This document shows, piece after piece, positions 16,141-26,223 of a stretch of 64,000 nt of DNA. Every line of letters starts with the position of its first letter. Positions within the stretch are counted from its first letter, which is position 1. A program made the translations under genes and the position numbers. The notes under the pieces are model-generated. The model was given only the letters and a program-made list of their open reading frames with translations, did not search any database and had not been told where the DNA came from. Source of the stretch: RPRI01 sp051233685 (lineage in GTDB: Bacteria > Desulfobacterota > Desulfobacteria > Desulfobacterales > RPRI01); contig NZ_JBAMMY010000297.1 in NCBI RefSeq assembly GCF_051233685.1, forward strand, positions 3,229 to 67,228. Direction: 5' to 3'.

Positions 16141-17322
16141 ATGTATGTAATATTTTTTGCAGCCACCCTCTTCTTTTTTTACAATTTTGGAACATTATTT
16201 ATACCATTACTCCAACGCATGAGCATCCCCAGTGGTTTCTATTCTGCGCCTACATCAGTCATCGCCGCTTTTTGTGCGCTTTTGTTTTTTTTTCAAACCC
16301 GGAACAAGAAGCAATTTCTCCGCGAATTTCTATTCACAATAATAGCGTGGGCACCATGGTTGATTTACCTGACGTATCGATGTGACTTTAATGACCGATA
16401 CTCTTTGCAAAAATTAATCTTAATGTTTCTTTCTTTTGGCTATGTGTTAATGTTCTGTTGCGCTTTCCATAAAGACAAGGAAAAATTCTCCAGGTATTTC
16501 TGGGTTTGTAGTGTAGCTATGATTGCCAGCACTTTAATTTATTTCTTTTTCAAACATTCTGTACCCGTCTTACATGGTTATCGATTTGAGGGACGACTTA
16601 GCATACAAAGTGCAAACTCAATAGGTATATCTCGCAGTTTTGCTATTGGTGCATTAACTTTGTTGGTGTGGGGGCGTTTCAGTTATTGGATAAAAATTGG
16701 TTTATGTTTGCCTTTTTTCATTGGCATGTATATGACTGGAAGCAGGGGACCTGCCATATCACTTTTAATAATAATTATTTGCCACTTTTTATGGATCAAT
16801 GGCCATAATAAATTGTTGAATTGGAGAATTTTATTAGCCTGTTTATCGCTAATAATAGCTGCTTGGACAGTAGATGTGTTTTTTCATAATCAGATCGAAA
16901 AATATTTTTCACGTGGCGACAAACGCGGGATGTATTTACAGTCAGGGAGATATGCAGGTGCAATTGAGACTTGGAAGGAGTTTACTTCAGCGCCATTTTC
17001 AGGGGTTGGCCTTGGTAAATATGGTAAGCCGGGTACGCAGATTTTCTCAACAGTAAGTCAATCAAAGAAAAATATCGAGAGGGAATATCCCCATAATATT
17101 TTGTATGAAGTTGCAGCGGAACTGGGTATAGTTGGCGCTATACTATTTATCTTTCTTTTAAGACCCGGCCCATGGATGTTTGATTTCTCTAATAAATTCG
17201 TTTTGTTGTTTCTATTGTGCTTTCTATTTGCAATGACAAGTGGTGATTTCCGTGACAATTCAGGTGTGTTTATTTTTGGCTACATTGCAAGATTCAACAG
17301 GAAATATTTTTCTGCGGAATAG
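16141..17322 (+). CDS. O-antigen ligase/polymerase-like membrane protein (Wzy/WaaL family)
   Basis: The 393-residue protein has about ten predicted hydrophobic helices and the Wzy_C-type features: GSRGPAISLLIIIICHF in the middle, a large external loop with RYAGAIETWKEF and GVGLGKYGKPG, and YPHNILYEVAAELGIVGAIL, the typical HN...E.G..G motif. Such proteins polymerise lipid-linked repeat units or ligate glycans on the periplasmic face. Its place between sugar-modifying enzymes and a flippase suits a repeat-unit polymerase. Polymerase versus ligase cannot be decided from sequence alone. Confidence 0.82.
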   Translation: MYVIFFAATLFFFYNFGTLFIPLLQRMSIPSGFYSAPTSVIAAFCALLFFFQTRNKKQFLREFLFTIIAWAPWLIYLTYRCDFNDRYSLQKLILMFLSFGYVLMFCCAFHKDKEKFSRYFWVCSVAMIASTLIYFFFKHSVPVLHGYRFEGRLSIQSANSIGISRSFAIGALTLLVWGRFSYWIKIGLCLPFFIGMYMTGSRGPAISLLIIIICHFLWINGHNKLLNWRILLACLSLIIAAWTVDVFFHNQIEKYFSRGDKRGMYLQSGRYAGAIETWKEFTSAPFSGVGLGKYGKPGTQIFSTVSQSKKNIEREYPHNILYEVAAELGIVGAILFIFLLRPGPWMFDFSNKFVLLFLLCFLFAMTSGDFRDNSGVFIFGYIARFNRKYFSAE

Positions 17323-17362
17323 ATAGAATCCGATTACTCACTATATGTTGGACTAATAAGAA

Positions 17363-18832
17363 TTGCGTAATATCCGTTCAATAATTCAAAAAAGCCTACC
17401 AAAGGGAAAGCTTGTTAGAAACGCAACCATTTTAAGCGGTGGAACAGTGATTGGTCAGGGGCTTGCTATTATAGCGGCGCCGATTCTGACTCGGCTATAT
17501 AGTCCGGCGGATTATGGTGTATTCAATCTCTTCAGCTCTATTAGCAACATAATAGCAGTGGTAGCTTGCTTGAGATATGAATCCGCGATAGTCTTGCCTG
17601 AAAAGGACGAAGATGCCGCGAATGTTTTTGCGCTATGCATTACCATATGTCTGTGTATAGCAATTTTTATGTTTGTGATAGTTGCATTCTTTCACAAATC
17701 GATTACTGTTTTATTTAATGCACCTAAATTGGTATTTTGGCTGTGGTTTTTGCCTATAAGTATAATTGCTTCTGGTTTATTTATTGCTTTCAACTATTGG
17801 AGTACACGACGTAAGCAGTTTAAGCGTCTGGCAGCGAGACAGGTTACTATCAGTACAGTAACGACATTGACACAAATCGGAGCAGGAACAACAGGATGGC
17901 ATCTTGGGCCAGGAGGATTAATAGGAGGAGCACTTATAGGACAACTGGCAGCAACTGGACGTTTAGCCTGGCAGATATTCAAGGATGAGGGCAAGCAAAT
18001 CATTTTGGCCATCGACAAAAAATCGATGAGACGGATGGTCAGCAGGTATAAAAAATTTCCATTGTATGATTCATGGTCAGCATTATTGAATACCAGTTCG
18101 AATTTGCTGCCAGTGTTATTATTGGCTTATTTTTTTAATCCGGTTATAGTAGGACTTTACACATTAGGAAGCAGGATTTTAGCGGTGCCAATGGGACTCA
18201 TAGGCGATGCGGTGTCACGGGTGTTTTACCCGAGGGCAGTTGAAGCAAGAAGAGCGGGAGATTTAGATTATGTAACTTTGAAAATGTTTAACGCCCTCTT
18301 AAGCTTAGGCTTTGTACCCATTTTATTGATTGCGGTTGTTGCTCCAGATTTATTTAAAATAGTGTTCGGAGCGGAATGGGTTATTGCAGGGGAATATGTG
18401 CGGTGGTTAAGCGTGTTCATGTTGCTGATATTTGTTTCTTCACCGATATCAAGCGTATACTCTGTTATGGAACGGCAGAGAGAAGGGCTAATTATTTATA
18501 TATTTGTGTTTTCTATTCGCCTGACTGTACTGATTATAGGAGGAATGAAAAGAGACGCTTTATTTACTGTGGCGCTTTTTGGCGTTACTGAAGCTGTTTT
18601 TCGACTGTTTAATTGTTGCTATATATTGCACATGGCAGGTATTCGTGTTTCCAAAACTATGAGCAGCTTCATAAGACAATTCCTTTATGCTGCTCCATAT
18701 GCCTTTATTCCATTGTTATTTTGGCAATTGAGCCATGATTCGTCAGTGTTTGTAATAACCGGAATAGGTGCGGGTATATTGTTTCTTATTTTAAAAGCTT
18801 ATCAAATAAAGAAAACAGGCGTATTTTTTTAG
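17363..18832 (+). CDS. Wzx-type oligosaccharide flippase (MOP superfamily)
   Basis: The 489-residue protein is hydrophobic with twelve or more membrane helices and begins with the polysaccharide-export signature GGTVIGQGLAIIAAPILTRL and YSPADYGVFNLFSSI. The family moves undecaprenyl-linked oligosaccharides across the inner membrane. The start is TTG 17363 (TTGCGTAAT...). It sits downstream of the polymerase-like gene, as expected for a Wzx/Wzy-dependent pathway that also uses the Wzz-like protein at the left edge. Confidence 0.9.
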   Translation: MRNIRSIIQKSLPKGKLVRNATILSGGTVIGQGLAIIAAPILTRLYSPADYGVFNLFSSISNIIAVVACLRYESAIVLPEKDEDAANVFALCITICLCIAIFMFVIVAFFHKSITVLFNAPKLVFWLWFLPISIIASGLFIAFNYWSTRRKQFKRLAARQVTISTVTTLTQIGAGTTGWHLGPGGLIGGALIGQLAATGRLAWQIFKDEGKQIILAIDKKSMRRMVSRYKKFPLYDSWSALLNTSSNLLPVLLLAYFFNPVIVGLYTLGSRILAVPMGLIGDAVSRVFYPRAVEARRAGDLDYVTLKMFNALLSLGFVPILLIAVVAPDLFKIVFGAEWVIAGEYVRWLSVFMLLIFVSSPISSVYSVMERQREGLIIYIFVFSIRLTVLIIGGMKRDALFTVALFGVTEAVFRLFNCCYILHMAGIRVSKTMSSFIRQFLYAAPYAFIPLLFWQLSHDSSVFVITGIGAGILFLILKAYQIKKTGVFF

Positions 18833-18906
18833 TATGAGGTTTAATAGATTTTAAACCCTTAACACGATATATGGAGGAATGGTCATATCTTCGGTTAGGT
18901 GCAACC

Positions 18907-19548
18907 ATGACATTTTGCTCTACACTAATAAAAGCAATTAAAAATCCTAAATTGGTGCTAAAGATACTTTTTTATCGACTGAAACCATATCATGCAGTAG
19001 TAATTACTTTTAAGTTCAAAGAGACTAAAAACGTTAGAACTCCTGCAACTATATACAGAGTTACGAATGACAATATTGATGATGCGCTAATATATGAACC
19101 ACCAATTAATGTTGATAAATTCAGGCAGTTTTTAAAACAGGGTGATTGGGGTTACTATGCATATATTGATGATCAATGGGTACACCGTTCATGGGTAACA
19201 TTTGGTCCGCAAACAATTACTCAGTGGGATCGTTTTGCAAATTTAAAATTAAGCATAAATGATGCAGGAATAAGATGGTGTGAAACTAGTTTAACGGGCA
19301 GAGGTAATAATGTTTATCCTGCTGTTTTGAGTCAAATCGCAAGAGATATTTCTAAAGATTTTAACAATGTTTATGGTTTTACAACCACTGATAATATTGC
19401 TTCGTTTAAAGGTCTCTTGAAAGCGGGCTTCTTTCCAGTCAAAAAAACGACGGTATATAGCTTTTTTGGAATCAAATATGAGCGTATGCGACAACTGAAT
19501 GGAGTCGATTATAAACTATGCAGTGTGAAAAACAACTATGGCACTTGA
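18907..19548 (+). CDS. GNAT-like acyltransferase of the polysaccharide locus
   Basis: The ~213-residue protein has an N-terminal basic amphipathic stretch (LIKAIKNPKLVLKILFYRLK) and a GNAT-like fold suggested by the AYIDDQWVHRSWV strand pair and by VYGFTTTDNIASFKGLLKAG near the end, a pattern common to N-acetyltransferases (the N.AS...L.KAGF element). ATG 18907 is preferred because AGGTG lies six bases upstream; an in-frame ATG at 18871 would add twelve residues. Substrate is unknown, but the neighbours suggest acylation of a sugar or a peptide-linked glycan. Confidence 0.6.
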   Translation: MTFCSTLIKAIKNPKLVLKILFYRLKPYHAVVITFKFKETKNVRTPATIYRVTNDNIDDALIYEPPINVDKFRQFLKQGDWGYYAYIDDQWVHRSWVTFGPQTITQWDRFANLKLSINDAGIRWCETSLTGRGNNVYPAVLSQIARDISKDFNNVYGFTTTDNIASFKGLLKAGFFPVKKTTVYSFFGIKYERMRQLNGVDYKLCSVKNNYGT

Positions 19549-19664
19549 TGAACTTAGTGAAGATTGGCTGAAGTATTTATCATCCCCACGGGGGATAGAG
19601 GCGACCACTAATAGGGCGATTTTGAGTGCTTCAAACACAATAAAGTCTTCTTAGGAAGGATAGA

Positions 19665-20585
19665 ATGTATAACTCCATATTTCAAAAACCCTGGTGGCTG
19701 GATGCGGTAGCACCGGGACAGTGGAGCGCGGTAGAGGTAAAACATGGTGATGAAATTGTAGCGCGGTTTCCATATGTAATGAAAAATCGGTTTGGGAACG
19801 TCATGCTTACACAACCACCCCTGACTCAGACGCTTGGCCCTTGGCTGCGGCCATCGAAAGCCAAATACGCCAAGATGCTTGCTGAGGAAAAGGACTTGAT
19901 GACAGAATTAATCAATCAGTTGCCTCTCTTTGATTATTTCTCCCAAAACTTCCATTACTCGATCACAAACTGGTTGCCGTTTTATTGGAAGGAGTTTTCG
20001 CAAACCACACGCTATACATACGTAATAGAAGAATTAACTGATTTGGATGTTGTTTTTTCAAATTTTTCGCATTCGAAACGCAAAAACATAAAAAAATCTG
20101 AAAGAATAATAAATATAGTTTTTGATATAGACCCAAAAACGTTTTACGAGAATCATAAAATGACTCTTCAAAAACAGAATTCCTCAATATCGTACAGTTT
20201 TGAACTGTTTAAGCGTATTTTTGAGTCAGGCTATGCTAATAACTCCGCATGTACAATTGGCGCATTTGATAGAGATGGTAATTTGCATGCTGCTTTATTC
20301 GTAATCTGGGATGAGAACAGCGCGTATGATTTGATTAGCACGATAGATCCAGATTTCAGAAATAGTGGAGCAGCCTCGCTGCTTATTCGTGAAGCGATAA
20401 AATTCGTATCCGCTAAGACAAAAAAATTTGATTTTGAGGGAAGCATGATTGAAGGGGTTGAAAACTCATTCAGACAATTTGGTGCTGTACGGAAAGCTTA
20501 TTTTAATATTAGTAAAATCAATTCACGTCTTTTGAAAGCCAGCCAGGCTTTTCGTTTATTTAAAGAGGTATTATTTAATAAATGA
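19665..20585 (+). CDS. FemAB/BioF2-like GNAT protein
   Basis: The 306-residue protein shows the pattern of FemAB-like acyltransferases found in exosortase loci: FQKPWWLDAVAPGQWSAVEV at the N-terminus, PPLTQTLGPWLRPSKAKYAK, SHSKRKNIKKSERI and a C-terminal GNAT half with ACTIGAFDRDGNLHAALFVI and STIDPDFRNSGAASLLI. Family knowledge places such proteins in transfer of acyl or aminoacyl groups in envelope or EPS synthesis. A GGAAGGAT ribosome-binding site precedes ATG 19665. It overlaps the downstream deacetylase gene by four bases (ATGA), so the two are coupled. Confidence 0.75.
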   Translation: MYNSIFQKPWWLDAVAPGQWSAVEVKHGDEIVARFPYVMKNRFGNVMLTQPPLTQTLGPWLRPSKAKYAKMLAEEKDLMTELINQLPLFDYFSQNFHYSITNWLPFYWKEFSQTTRYTYVIEELTDLDVVFSNFSHSKRKNIKKSERIINIVFDIDPKTFYENHKMTLQKQNSSISYSFELFKRIFESGYANNSACTIGAFDRDGNLHAALFVIWDENSAYDLISTIDPDFRNSGAASLLIREAIKFVSAKTKKFDFEGSMIEGVENSFRQFGAVRKAYFNISKINSRLLKASQAFRLFKEVLFNK

Positions 20586-21727
20586 CGTATACTGACTCAA
20601 CTATTGTAAGCGAAATCAATATTGACTATAATAAGCTCCTGCAAGGCCGGTATGAAGCTGAGTTTCTTCCGAATGATTTTTCTCCGGAGCGTATTGTGCC
20701 GGATTTCGGCTTCAATATATTAAACCGGCTGGGACTTCTTTATCGTCCCATCGTCGATGAGAATTATCTCGCGCAGGGTGGAAAAAAACCGGTATGGCCC
20801 GAAGGTAAACCTTTTGCCGTTTGCCTGACCCACGATGTTGACCATGTGACGCTTCATTCTCTCAAACAATCTATAAGGAGCAGATCTACGCGATTATTGA
20901 ATGCGACAGACAGACTAAAAACGTTACAAGTAGGTATAGGATACGGCAAAGACGTAATTAAAGCCAGTATGCATATAAATAAGAAAGATCCTTTGCATTG
21001 CTATGAACGGTGGTTGGACGCCGAAGCGTCAATTGGTGCGCGCTCCACATTTTTTTTCTGGCCTGGCTGGAGCCATGTCACAAAAAAACATATTTCAGAC
21101 TGTGAGTATGATCTTTCAGATATGATCCTTTTCGCCGGTCGGAAAATGTCGGTTTCGGAAATGATAAAAGAAATTGATCGGCAGGGGTGGGAAATTGGTC
21201 TTCACCCATCCTGGTATTCTTTCGACAATCTGAATGAGCTAAAGAAACAGAAAGATGCCTTGGAAAGGGTATTGGGGCATGATATTGTTAGTGTCCGTCA
21301 GCATTACCTTCATTATGACATCCGCGTGACCCCAAAAATTCACGATGAAGCGGGGTTCGCATATGACTCGACGCTTGGCTTTAATGATAACGTTGGTTTC
21401 CGCTTCGGTACCTGCTATCCTTGGAAATTGTATAATTTGCAACAAGAAGCCCAATTGAATATTGTTGAAGTTCCATTAATAGTTCAGGAAGGGGCTATGT
21501 TACGGCGGGACAAGGGATTGCGACTGGATAATATAACTTCATTCAAGTATGTAAAACAGATAACAGAGAGCGTGAAAAATGTGGGAGGTGTCCTGACCAT
21601 TCTTTGGCACCCGACTGCAATAATGAATCAAGACTGGTGGGGATTGTATTCTGCTGTACTTGAATATTTGAAGGGTGAGAATGCTTACATAGGATCAATT
21701 GCAGAAATTATGAAAGCTTTTGAATAA
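20582..21727 (+). CDS. Polysaccharide deacetylase-like protein (NodB/CE4 fold)
   Basis: The 381-residue protein has AVCLTHDVDHVTLHSL, matching the first CE4 motif (aspartate pair), then ARSTFFFWPGWSH, WEIGLHPSWYSFDNLNELK (the metal-binding His motif) and VRQHYLHYD, VTPKIHDEAGFAYDSTLGFN. The C-terminal LTILWHPTAIM resembles the last catalytic histidine motif. Members remove acetyl groups from polysaccharides. No signal peptide is seen, so it may act in the cytoplasm on precursors. It overlaps the upstream FemAB-like gene by four bases. Confidence 0.82.
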   Translation: MTYTDSTIVSEINIDYNKLLQGRYEAEFLPNDFSPERIVPDFGFNILNRLGLLYRPIVDENYLAQGGKKPVWPEGKPFAVCLTHDVDHVTLHSLKQSIRSRSTRLLNATDRLKTLQVGIGYGKDVIKASMHINKKDPLHCYERWLDAEASIGARSTFFFWPGWSHVTKKHISDCEYDLSDMILFAGRKMSVSEMIKEIDRQGWEIGLHPSWYSFDNLNELKKQKDALERVLGHDIVSVRQHYLHYDIRVTPKIHDEAGFAYDSTLGFNDNVGFRFGTCYPWKLYNLQQEAQLNIVEVPLIVQEGAMLRRDKGLRLDNITSFKYVKQITESVKNVGGVLTILWHPTAIMNQDWWGLYSAVLEYLKGENAYIGSIAEIMKAFE

Positions 21728-21829
21728 ATCCTGAATAGGGCAATTGAAAAGAGAAAAATCATTTTTTGATTTGTGAGAATACACAACCTCTTCCGATGGA
21801 AAGTTCATAAGTATCGCCGAAAAGTTTAT

Positions 21830-23080
21830 ATGAAAAAAGTTTGTATGCTGCTTAAACGCAGCAGGTCAATGCTGGAAAAAGATAGCCGCGTATTACGTGA
21901 ATCAAAAGCGCTTGCTGATGCAGGATATGAGGTAGTAATTCTTATTTACGATACGGAAGATAAGGAAGATTTCGTAATTGATGGCGTTATTGTAAAAACG
22001 GTAAAAATTGCTGGCCTTAAATTGCTGCTTAAATATAACTCATTTTCAGACAATATAACCGGCAAATATCAACTATCTTTTATTCAAAAAGCGTTTAGAA
22101 AAATCTATTTTTTTTATCTTAACAGGGTTTATCTCAATAATACATTAAAAAAAGCCTTATCATTGAAGTACGACATTTATCACTGCCATGATTTTGAAAC
22201 ATTAGAAATTGGATACCGGGTAAAAAAAATATTACCAATTAAAATAGCATATGATGCCCATGAGCTTTGGTTGGAAAACAGGAACTATTTAAGTACTAAT
22301 TTTATATTAAGTTTATTGCGAAAATGTTTAAAACAAGTAAACATATTAAAAGAGCGAATTTGGATCAAGGATGTTGACTTAGTCATCACAGTCAATCAGT
22401 CACTTGCACAATATCTCTCAGACTTTTACAATATTAAAAAACCGGTCATCCTGAGAAACTTGCCGGATCAGATTAAAATCACAAATAATGGAAACAAATT
22501 CAGGCAGGAGCTAAATATACATGAAAATACTAATATTGTTCTGTATCAGGGAGCGCTACTGTCCGGCAGGGGCATAGAAAACTTAATAAAGGCATTTGAG
22601 AATATAAACAATAATACAATCCTTGTTTTTATGGGATACGGTGCTTTATATGACTACGTTAAAAATATTTCTCAACTTATTGAATTTAATGATAAAATAT
22701 TTCTCAAAGATGCGGTTTCTCCATCGGATTTGTTGGGCTATACATGTGGTGCAGATCTTGGGGTCAGCCTCATTGAGAATACCTGTAAAAGCTATTATTA
22801 TTCGTCTCCCAATAAAGTATGGGAATATATTGCCGCTGGTGTTCCAATTCTTGTCAGTGACTTTCCTGAAATGCGGCAATCGGCAATAGATGAACAAATG
22901 GGCTATACCGTCGACCCAGCCTCACCTGAAGATATCAGCAAAAAAATTAACAGCATTTTTGATAAAAAAAATTACTCTGATTACTTAATGCGTAAAAATA
23001 ATTGTATTGAAAAAACTATAAGTCAGTACAATTGGGAAAAAGAAAAAGAGATATTGATAAGTGCATATCAATCTATGTGA
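21830..23080 (+). CDS. GT4-family glycosyltransferase
   Basis: The 416-residue GT-B protein starts MKKVCMLLKRSRSMLEKDSR, has YDIYHCHDFETLEIGYRV and YDAHELWLENRNY in the N-terminal half and the donor-binding motif SPNKVWEYIAAGVPILVSDF near the end. GT4 enzymes are retaining transferases using nucleotide sugars. I chose ATG 21830 because its N-terminus fits the fold; an upstream GTG at 21773 would add 19 basic residues with no family support. Acceptor and sugar are unknown. Confidence 0.85.
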   Translation: MKKVCMLLKRSRSMLEKDSRVLRESKALADAGYEVVILIYDTEDKEDFVIDGVIVKTVKIAGLKLLLKYNSFSDNITGKYQLSFIQKAFRKIYFFYLNRVYLNNTLKKALSLKYDIYHCHDFETLEIGYRVKKILPIKIAYDAHELWLENRNYLSTNFILSLLRKCLKQVNILKERIWIKDVDLVITVNQSLAQYLSDFYNIKKPVILRNLPDQIKITNNGNKFRQELNIHENTNIVLYQGALLSGRGIENLIKAFENINNNTILVFMGYGALYDYVKNISQLIEFNDKIFLKDAVSPSDLLGYTCGADLGVSLIENTCKSYYYSSPNKVWEYIAAGVPILVSDFPEMRQSAIDEQMGYTVDPASPEDISKKINSIFDKKNYSDYLMRKNNCIEKTISQYNWEKEKEILISAYQSM

Positions 23081-23112
23081 ATACATTTAATAATATGTAA
23101 GATATTCATGCG

Positions 23113-24021
23113 ATGAAGGCTCCGGAACCGCTTGTAAGCATTTTATTGTGTGCATTTAATGAAGAAAAATATATCGAAGTTTGCATACAAAGCTGTCTAG
23201 ACCAAACTTGGCCTAATATTGAGGTAGTATTATTTAACGATGGGTCGAAAGATGCAACTTTTGACATAGTTAGAAAAAACTACTGTGATAATGCCAAAGT
23301 AAAAATTCTTTCTTCTCCTGATAATGTAGGTAAAGTCATCGGATTTAACAATTGTTACGCCACATGTTCGGGGGAATATATTCATCTTATGGGCGGTGAT
23401 GATGTAATGCTTCCACAATGCATCGAAAAATGCATCAATAAATCAAGAGAAATTCCGTCCGAGGTACTGTATCATGGGCTTGAAATGGTCGATGAACGGC
23501 TGATAACAATTAAAAGAAATTATCTAAACCCGAAGTTCGCTACCATAGCGCCAGTTAAGGCTATTGTGGAAATGGCGTCGGTAGCTTCCGGCTCATGGTT
23601 CATCCACAGAAGTATTGCAAATAAGATATTCCCGATTCCACTTGAAGTTCCATATGAGGATGTATGGATGAGTGCCAACATAAAGAACGACGCTCACAGA
23701 ATAGGTGTTTTAAAAGAGGATCTGATTCTATATCGGCAGCATAATCAAAGCACTTTTTCAGTTGTTGATACATCATTCGCAAAAGTAAAATTTAGACACA
23801 AAAGGAACTTGCAATATTTGAACTATATCGTATCGGAAAACATATTTGATCTCAAAGAAAATGACTATGAGAAGCTGAGAAAAAAAATTGAGCAGCATGA
23901 AGCAATTATTGCCTGCAATAATTATAAAGAGGTTGTTTTCGCTGATTTACCATGGCGCATGAAAAGCAGAATTATTCTCAGAGCTTTATATTATACGATC
24001 AGATTGGCTTTAAAAAGGTAG
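23113..24021 (+). CDS. GT2-family glycosyltransferase
   Basis: The 302-residue GT-A protein has PLVSILLCAFNEEKYIEVCI at the N-terminus, EVVLFNDGSKDATFDIVRKN and the DxD-like MGGDDVMLPQCI. It is an inverting transferase that uses a nucleotide-sugar donor in the cytoplasm. The EDVWMSANIKN segment resembles the catalytic ED motif. It lies 33 bases after the GT4 gene and just before a secreted beta-helix gene. Confidence 0.87.
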   Translation: MKAPEPLVSILLCAFNEEKYIEVCIQSCLDQTWPNIEVVLFNDGSKDATFDIVRKNYCDNAKVKILSSPDNVGKVIGFNNCYATCSGEYIHLMGGDDVMLPQCIEKCINKSREIPSEVLYHGLEMVDERLITIKRNYLNPKFATIAPVKAIVEMASVASGSWFIHRSIANKIFPIPLEVPYEDVWMSANIKNDAHRIGVLKEDLILYRQHNQSTFSVVDTSFAKVKFRHKRNLQYLNYIVSENIFDLKENDYEKLRKKIEQHEAIIACNNYKEVVFADLPWRMKSRIILRALYYTIRLALKR

Positions 24022-24034
24022 AGAAGTATATAAA

Positions 24035-26212
24035 ATGTTCAGATATAAATGTCTAGTATTGTATTTTATATTTTTCATGGCTTGTCCGCACCTTGTGTAT
24101 TCACAAGGAGAGATTCAGATCAATCCTTTGATCCGTATGTTCTATGTATCAAATATGGGCAACGATCAGTGGACTGGAAGCTTGCCTGCGCCAAATTCAC
24201 GCGGAGATGACGGACCATTTGCAACCCTTGAGCATGCCAGGGATGTCATTCGACGGCTCAGGCAAATTAGCCCCGACAATCAATTCACGGTTTTAGTGCG
24301 CGGTGGTGTTTATAGGCTTAACGAAACATTAACTTTCGGTCCGGAAGATTCTGGTACAGAGTCAAATCCTCTTATAATAAGAGCCTATGACAAAGAGAAG
24401 CCAATTCTGAGCGGCTCAAGACCAGTTACAAATTTTGTGACCCACAACGGTAAGATTTTTAGAGCTGATCTAAAAGGCACATCCGTTGAACCATATGTTT
24501 TCCGACAGCTATTTGCTGGAGGAAAAAGACAGACACTTGCACGGTTTCCTAACTACGATACACGCGATCCCATTGGCAGTGGTTTCCTATATGTTGCAGA
24601 TTCAATCGGCGGGGACAGCAAGACAAAATTTAAATACAGTACGGGTTCTGTACATAGTTGGGCGGAACCCAGCAATGCAGAAATTGTTATTTATCCGGGA
24701 CCTAATTATTGGAACAATATCATCCCTATTGCCGGAATTGAAAGAGACCAGAAAATTATCACCCTTGCTGGAAATACATCATATTCCATCGCGACAGGCG
24801 ACAGATATTTCATTCAGAATTTGTTGGAAGAACTTGATTCGCCAGGCGAATGGTACTTTGACCGCATGGGAAAAATTCTCTATTACTGGCCAGCAGATGA
24901 TAGGTCTCTTGGGACAGTAACTATTCCTGTCCTCAAATCCATACTTGAAATAAAAGGTAAAAAGTACGGGAATAAATACTACGGTGCTACATCATATATC
25001 CGAATCGAGGGCTTCACTTTCGAGGGATGTGAAAGTAGTGTCATCGTGATCAACGGGGCAAAAAAAATAGTTATCGCCGGCAGTTCGATATACAATGCCG
25101 GTCGCCATGGTATTGAGATTCAAGATGGTTTTAAAAATTCAGCAGTTGGGAATGACATTTATGATGTCGGAGGTGTCGGTATAAAGGTTACTGGGGGTGA
25201 TCAAAAAACCCTCACCCCTGGAAACAATCGTGCTGAGAACAATTATATTCACCACGTAGGTGTGTTTGACAAAAATAGTAGAGGTATCGAATGCAGAGGA
25301 GTTGGGAATGTAATAGCACATAACTTGATTAGCTCGACACCGCGCATTGGGATTTTGTTTGATGGCAATGATCACTTGATTGAGTATAATCATGTTTGCC
25401 ATGTAAATCAGGAAACTCAGGACAGTGGTGCTATCTACAGCGGAGCTCGCGACTGGACTAAACGGGGCAATATCGTACGTTTTAACTATATCCATGACAG
25501 TGGCGGTTATGGACGAAATAGTGCGCAAGAGCCTTGGCAGAGTCCATTTTATACTTGGGGCATATACCTTGATGACTGGTCAAGCGGAACAGAGGTTTAC
25601 GGCAACATAATTGCCGATACCACTCGTGGTGCAATATTTATTCACGGCGGTAGGGATAATATAGTTGAAAACAATATCATTATTGACGGCGGTACTTCAG
25701 GACAGATGGTATATTCCGCATGGCGTCCCGATAGCCCTACCGCACAGAAATTTCTTCCTTTGATGTTTTCCAAGGTACAGGAAATCGGATATACAAAGTA
25801 TCCTCTATTATCAACTATTACAGATATGGCTACAGGTGCCAAAATGTCAGGCAATCGTTTTGTGCGTAATATTATTTACTATAAGGATAAAAAAGCGCCT
25901 CTTTATGGGATTTATAATGATATAGATCTTGAAACGACGGTTTCAGATCACAATGTGATGTACCATGAAGAACTGCCTTTACTTGTTCCATTTATGAAAG
26001 TACCTGCAAACCTGCAATGGAGCGTATGGCAAGATAAAGGATTTGATCAACATAGTATTATTGCCGATCCGCTGCTTACTGATCCAATAAATGGCGATTA
26101 TACTCTTTTCCCGGATTCCCCAGCTTTAAAAATTGGCATTAAACCAATCCCCTTCGAAAAAATAGGTCTTTACAAAGATCCGATGCGTGCAAGCGAGCCT
26201 ATTAAAAAGTAA
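24035..26212 (+). CDS. Secreted right-handed parallel beta-helix protein
   Basis: The 725-residue protein has a signal peptide (cleavage near YSQ, residue ~24), then FYVSNMGNDQWTGSLPAPN, a motif often starting pectate-lyase-like fold proteins, and LEHARDVIRRLRQ. The central part is a ladder of parallel beta-helix turns (NDIYDVGGVGIKVTGGDQKT, AHNLISSTPRIGILFDGNDH, YGNIIADTTRGAIFIHGGRD). Family knowledge: related proteins are polysaccharide lyases, epimerases or glycan-binding proteins; which one cannot be told. In this locus it may trim or modify the exported polysaccharide. Confidence 0.82.
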   Translation: MFRYKCLVLYFIFFMACPHLVYSQGEIQINPLIRMFYVSNMGNDQWTGSLPAPNSRGDDGPFATLEHARDVIRRLRQISPDNQFTVLVRGGVYRLNETLTFGPEDSGTESNPLIIRAYDKEKPILSGSRPVTNFVTHNGKIFRADLKGTSVEPYVFRQLFAGGKRQTLARFPNYDTRDPIGSGFLYVADSIGGDSKTKFKYSTGSVHSWAEPSNAEIVIYPGPNYWNNIIPIAGIERDQKIITLAGNTSYSIATGDRYFIQNLLEELDSPGEWYFDRMGKILYYWPADDRSLGTVTIPVLKSILEIKGKKYGNKYYGATSYIRIEGFTFEGCESSVIVINGAKKIVIAGSSIYNAGRHGIEIQDGFKNSAVGNDIYDVGGVGIKVTGGDQKTLTPGNNRAENNYIHHVGVFDKNSRGIECRGVGNVIAHNLISSTPRIGILFDGNDHLIEYNHVCHVNQETQDSGAIYSGARDWTKRGNIVRFNYIHDSGGYGRNSAQEPWQSPFYTWGIYLDDWSSGTEVYGNIIADTTRGAIFIHGGRDNIVENNIIIDGGTSGQMVYSAWRPDSPTAQKFLPLMFSKVQEIGYTKYPLLSTITDMATGAKMSGNRFVRNIIYYKDKKAPLYGIYNDIDLETTVSDHNVMYHEELPLLVPFMKVPANLQWSVWQDKGFDQHSIIADPLLTDPINGDYTLFPDSPALKIGIKPIPFEKIGLYKDPMRASEPIKK

Positions 26213-26223
26213 TTTACCTTAGA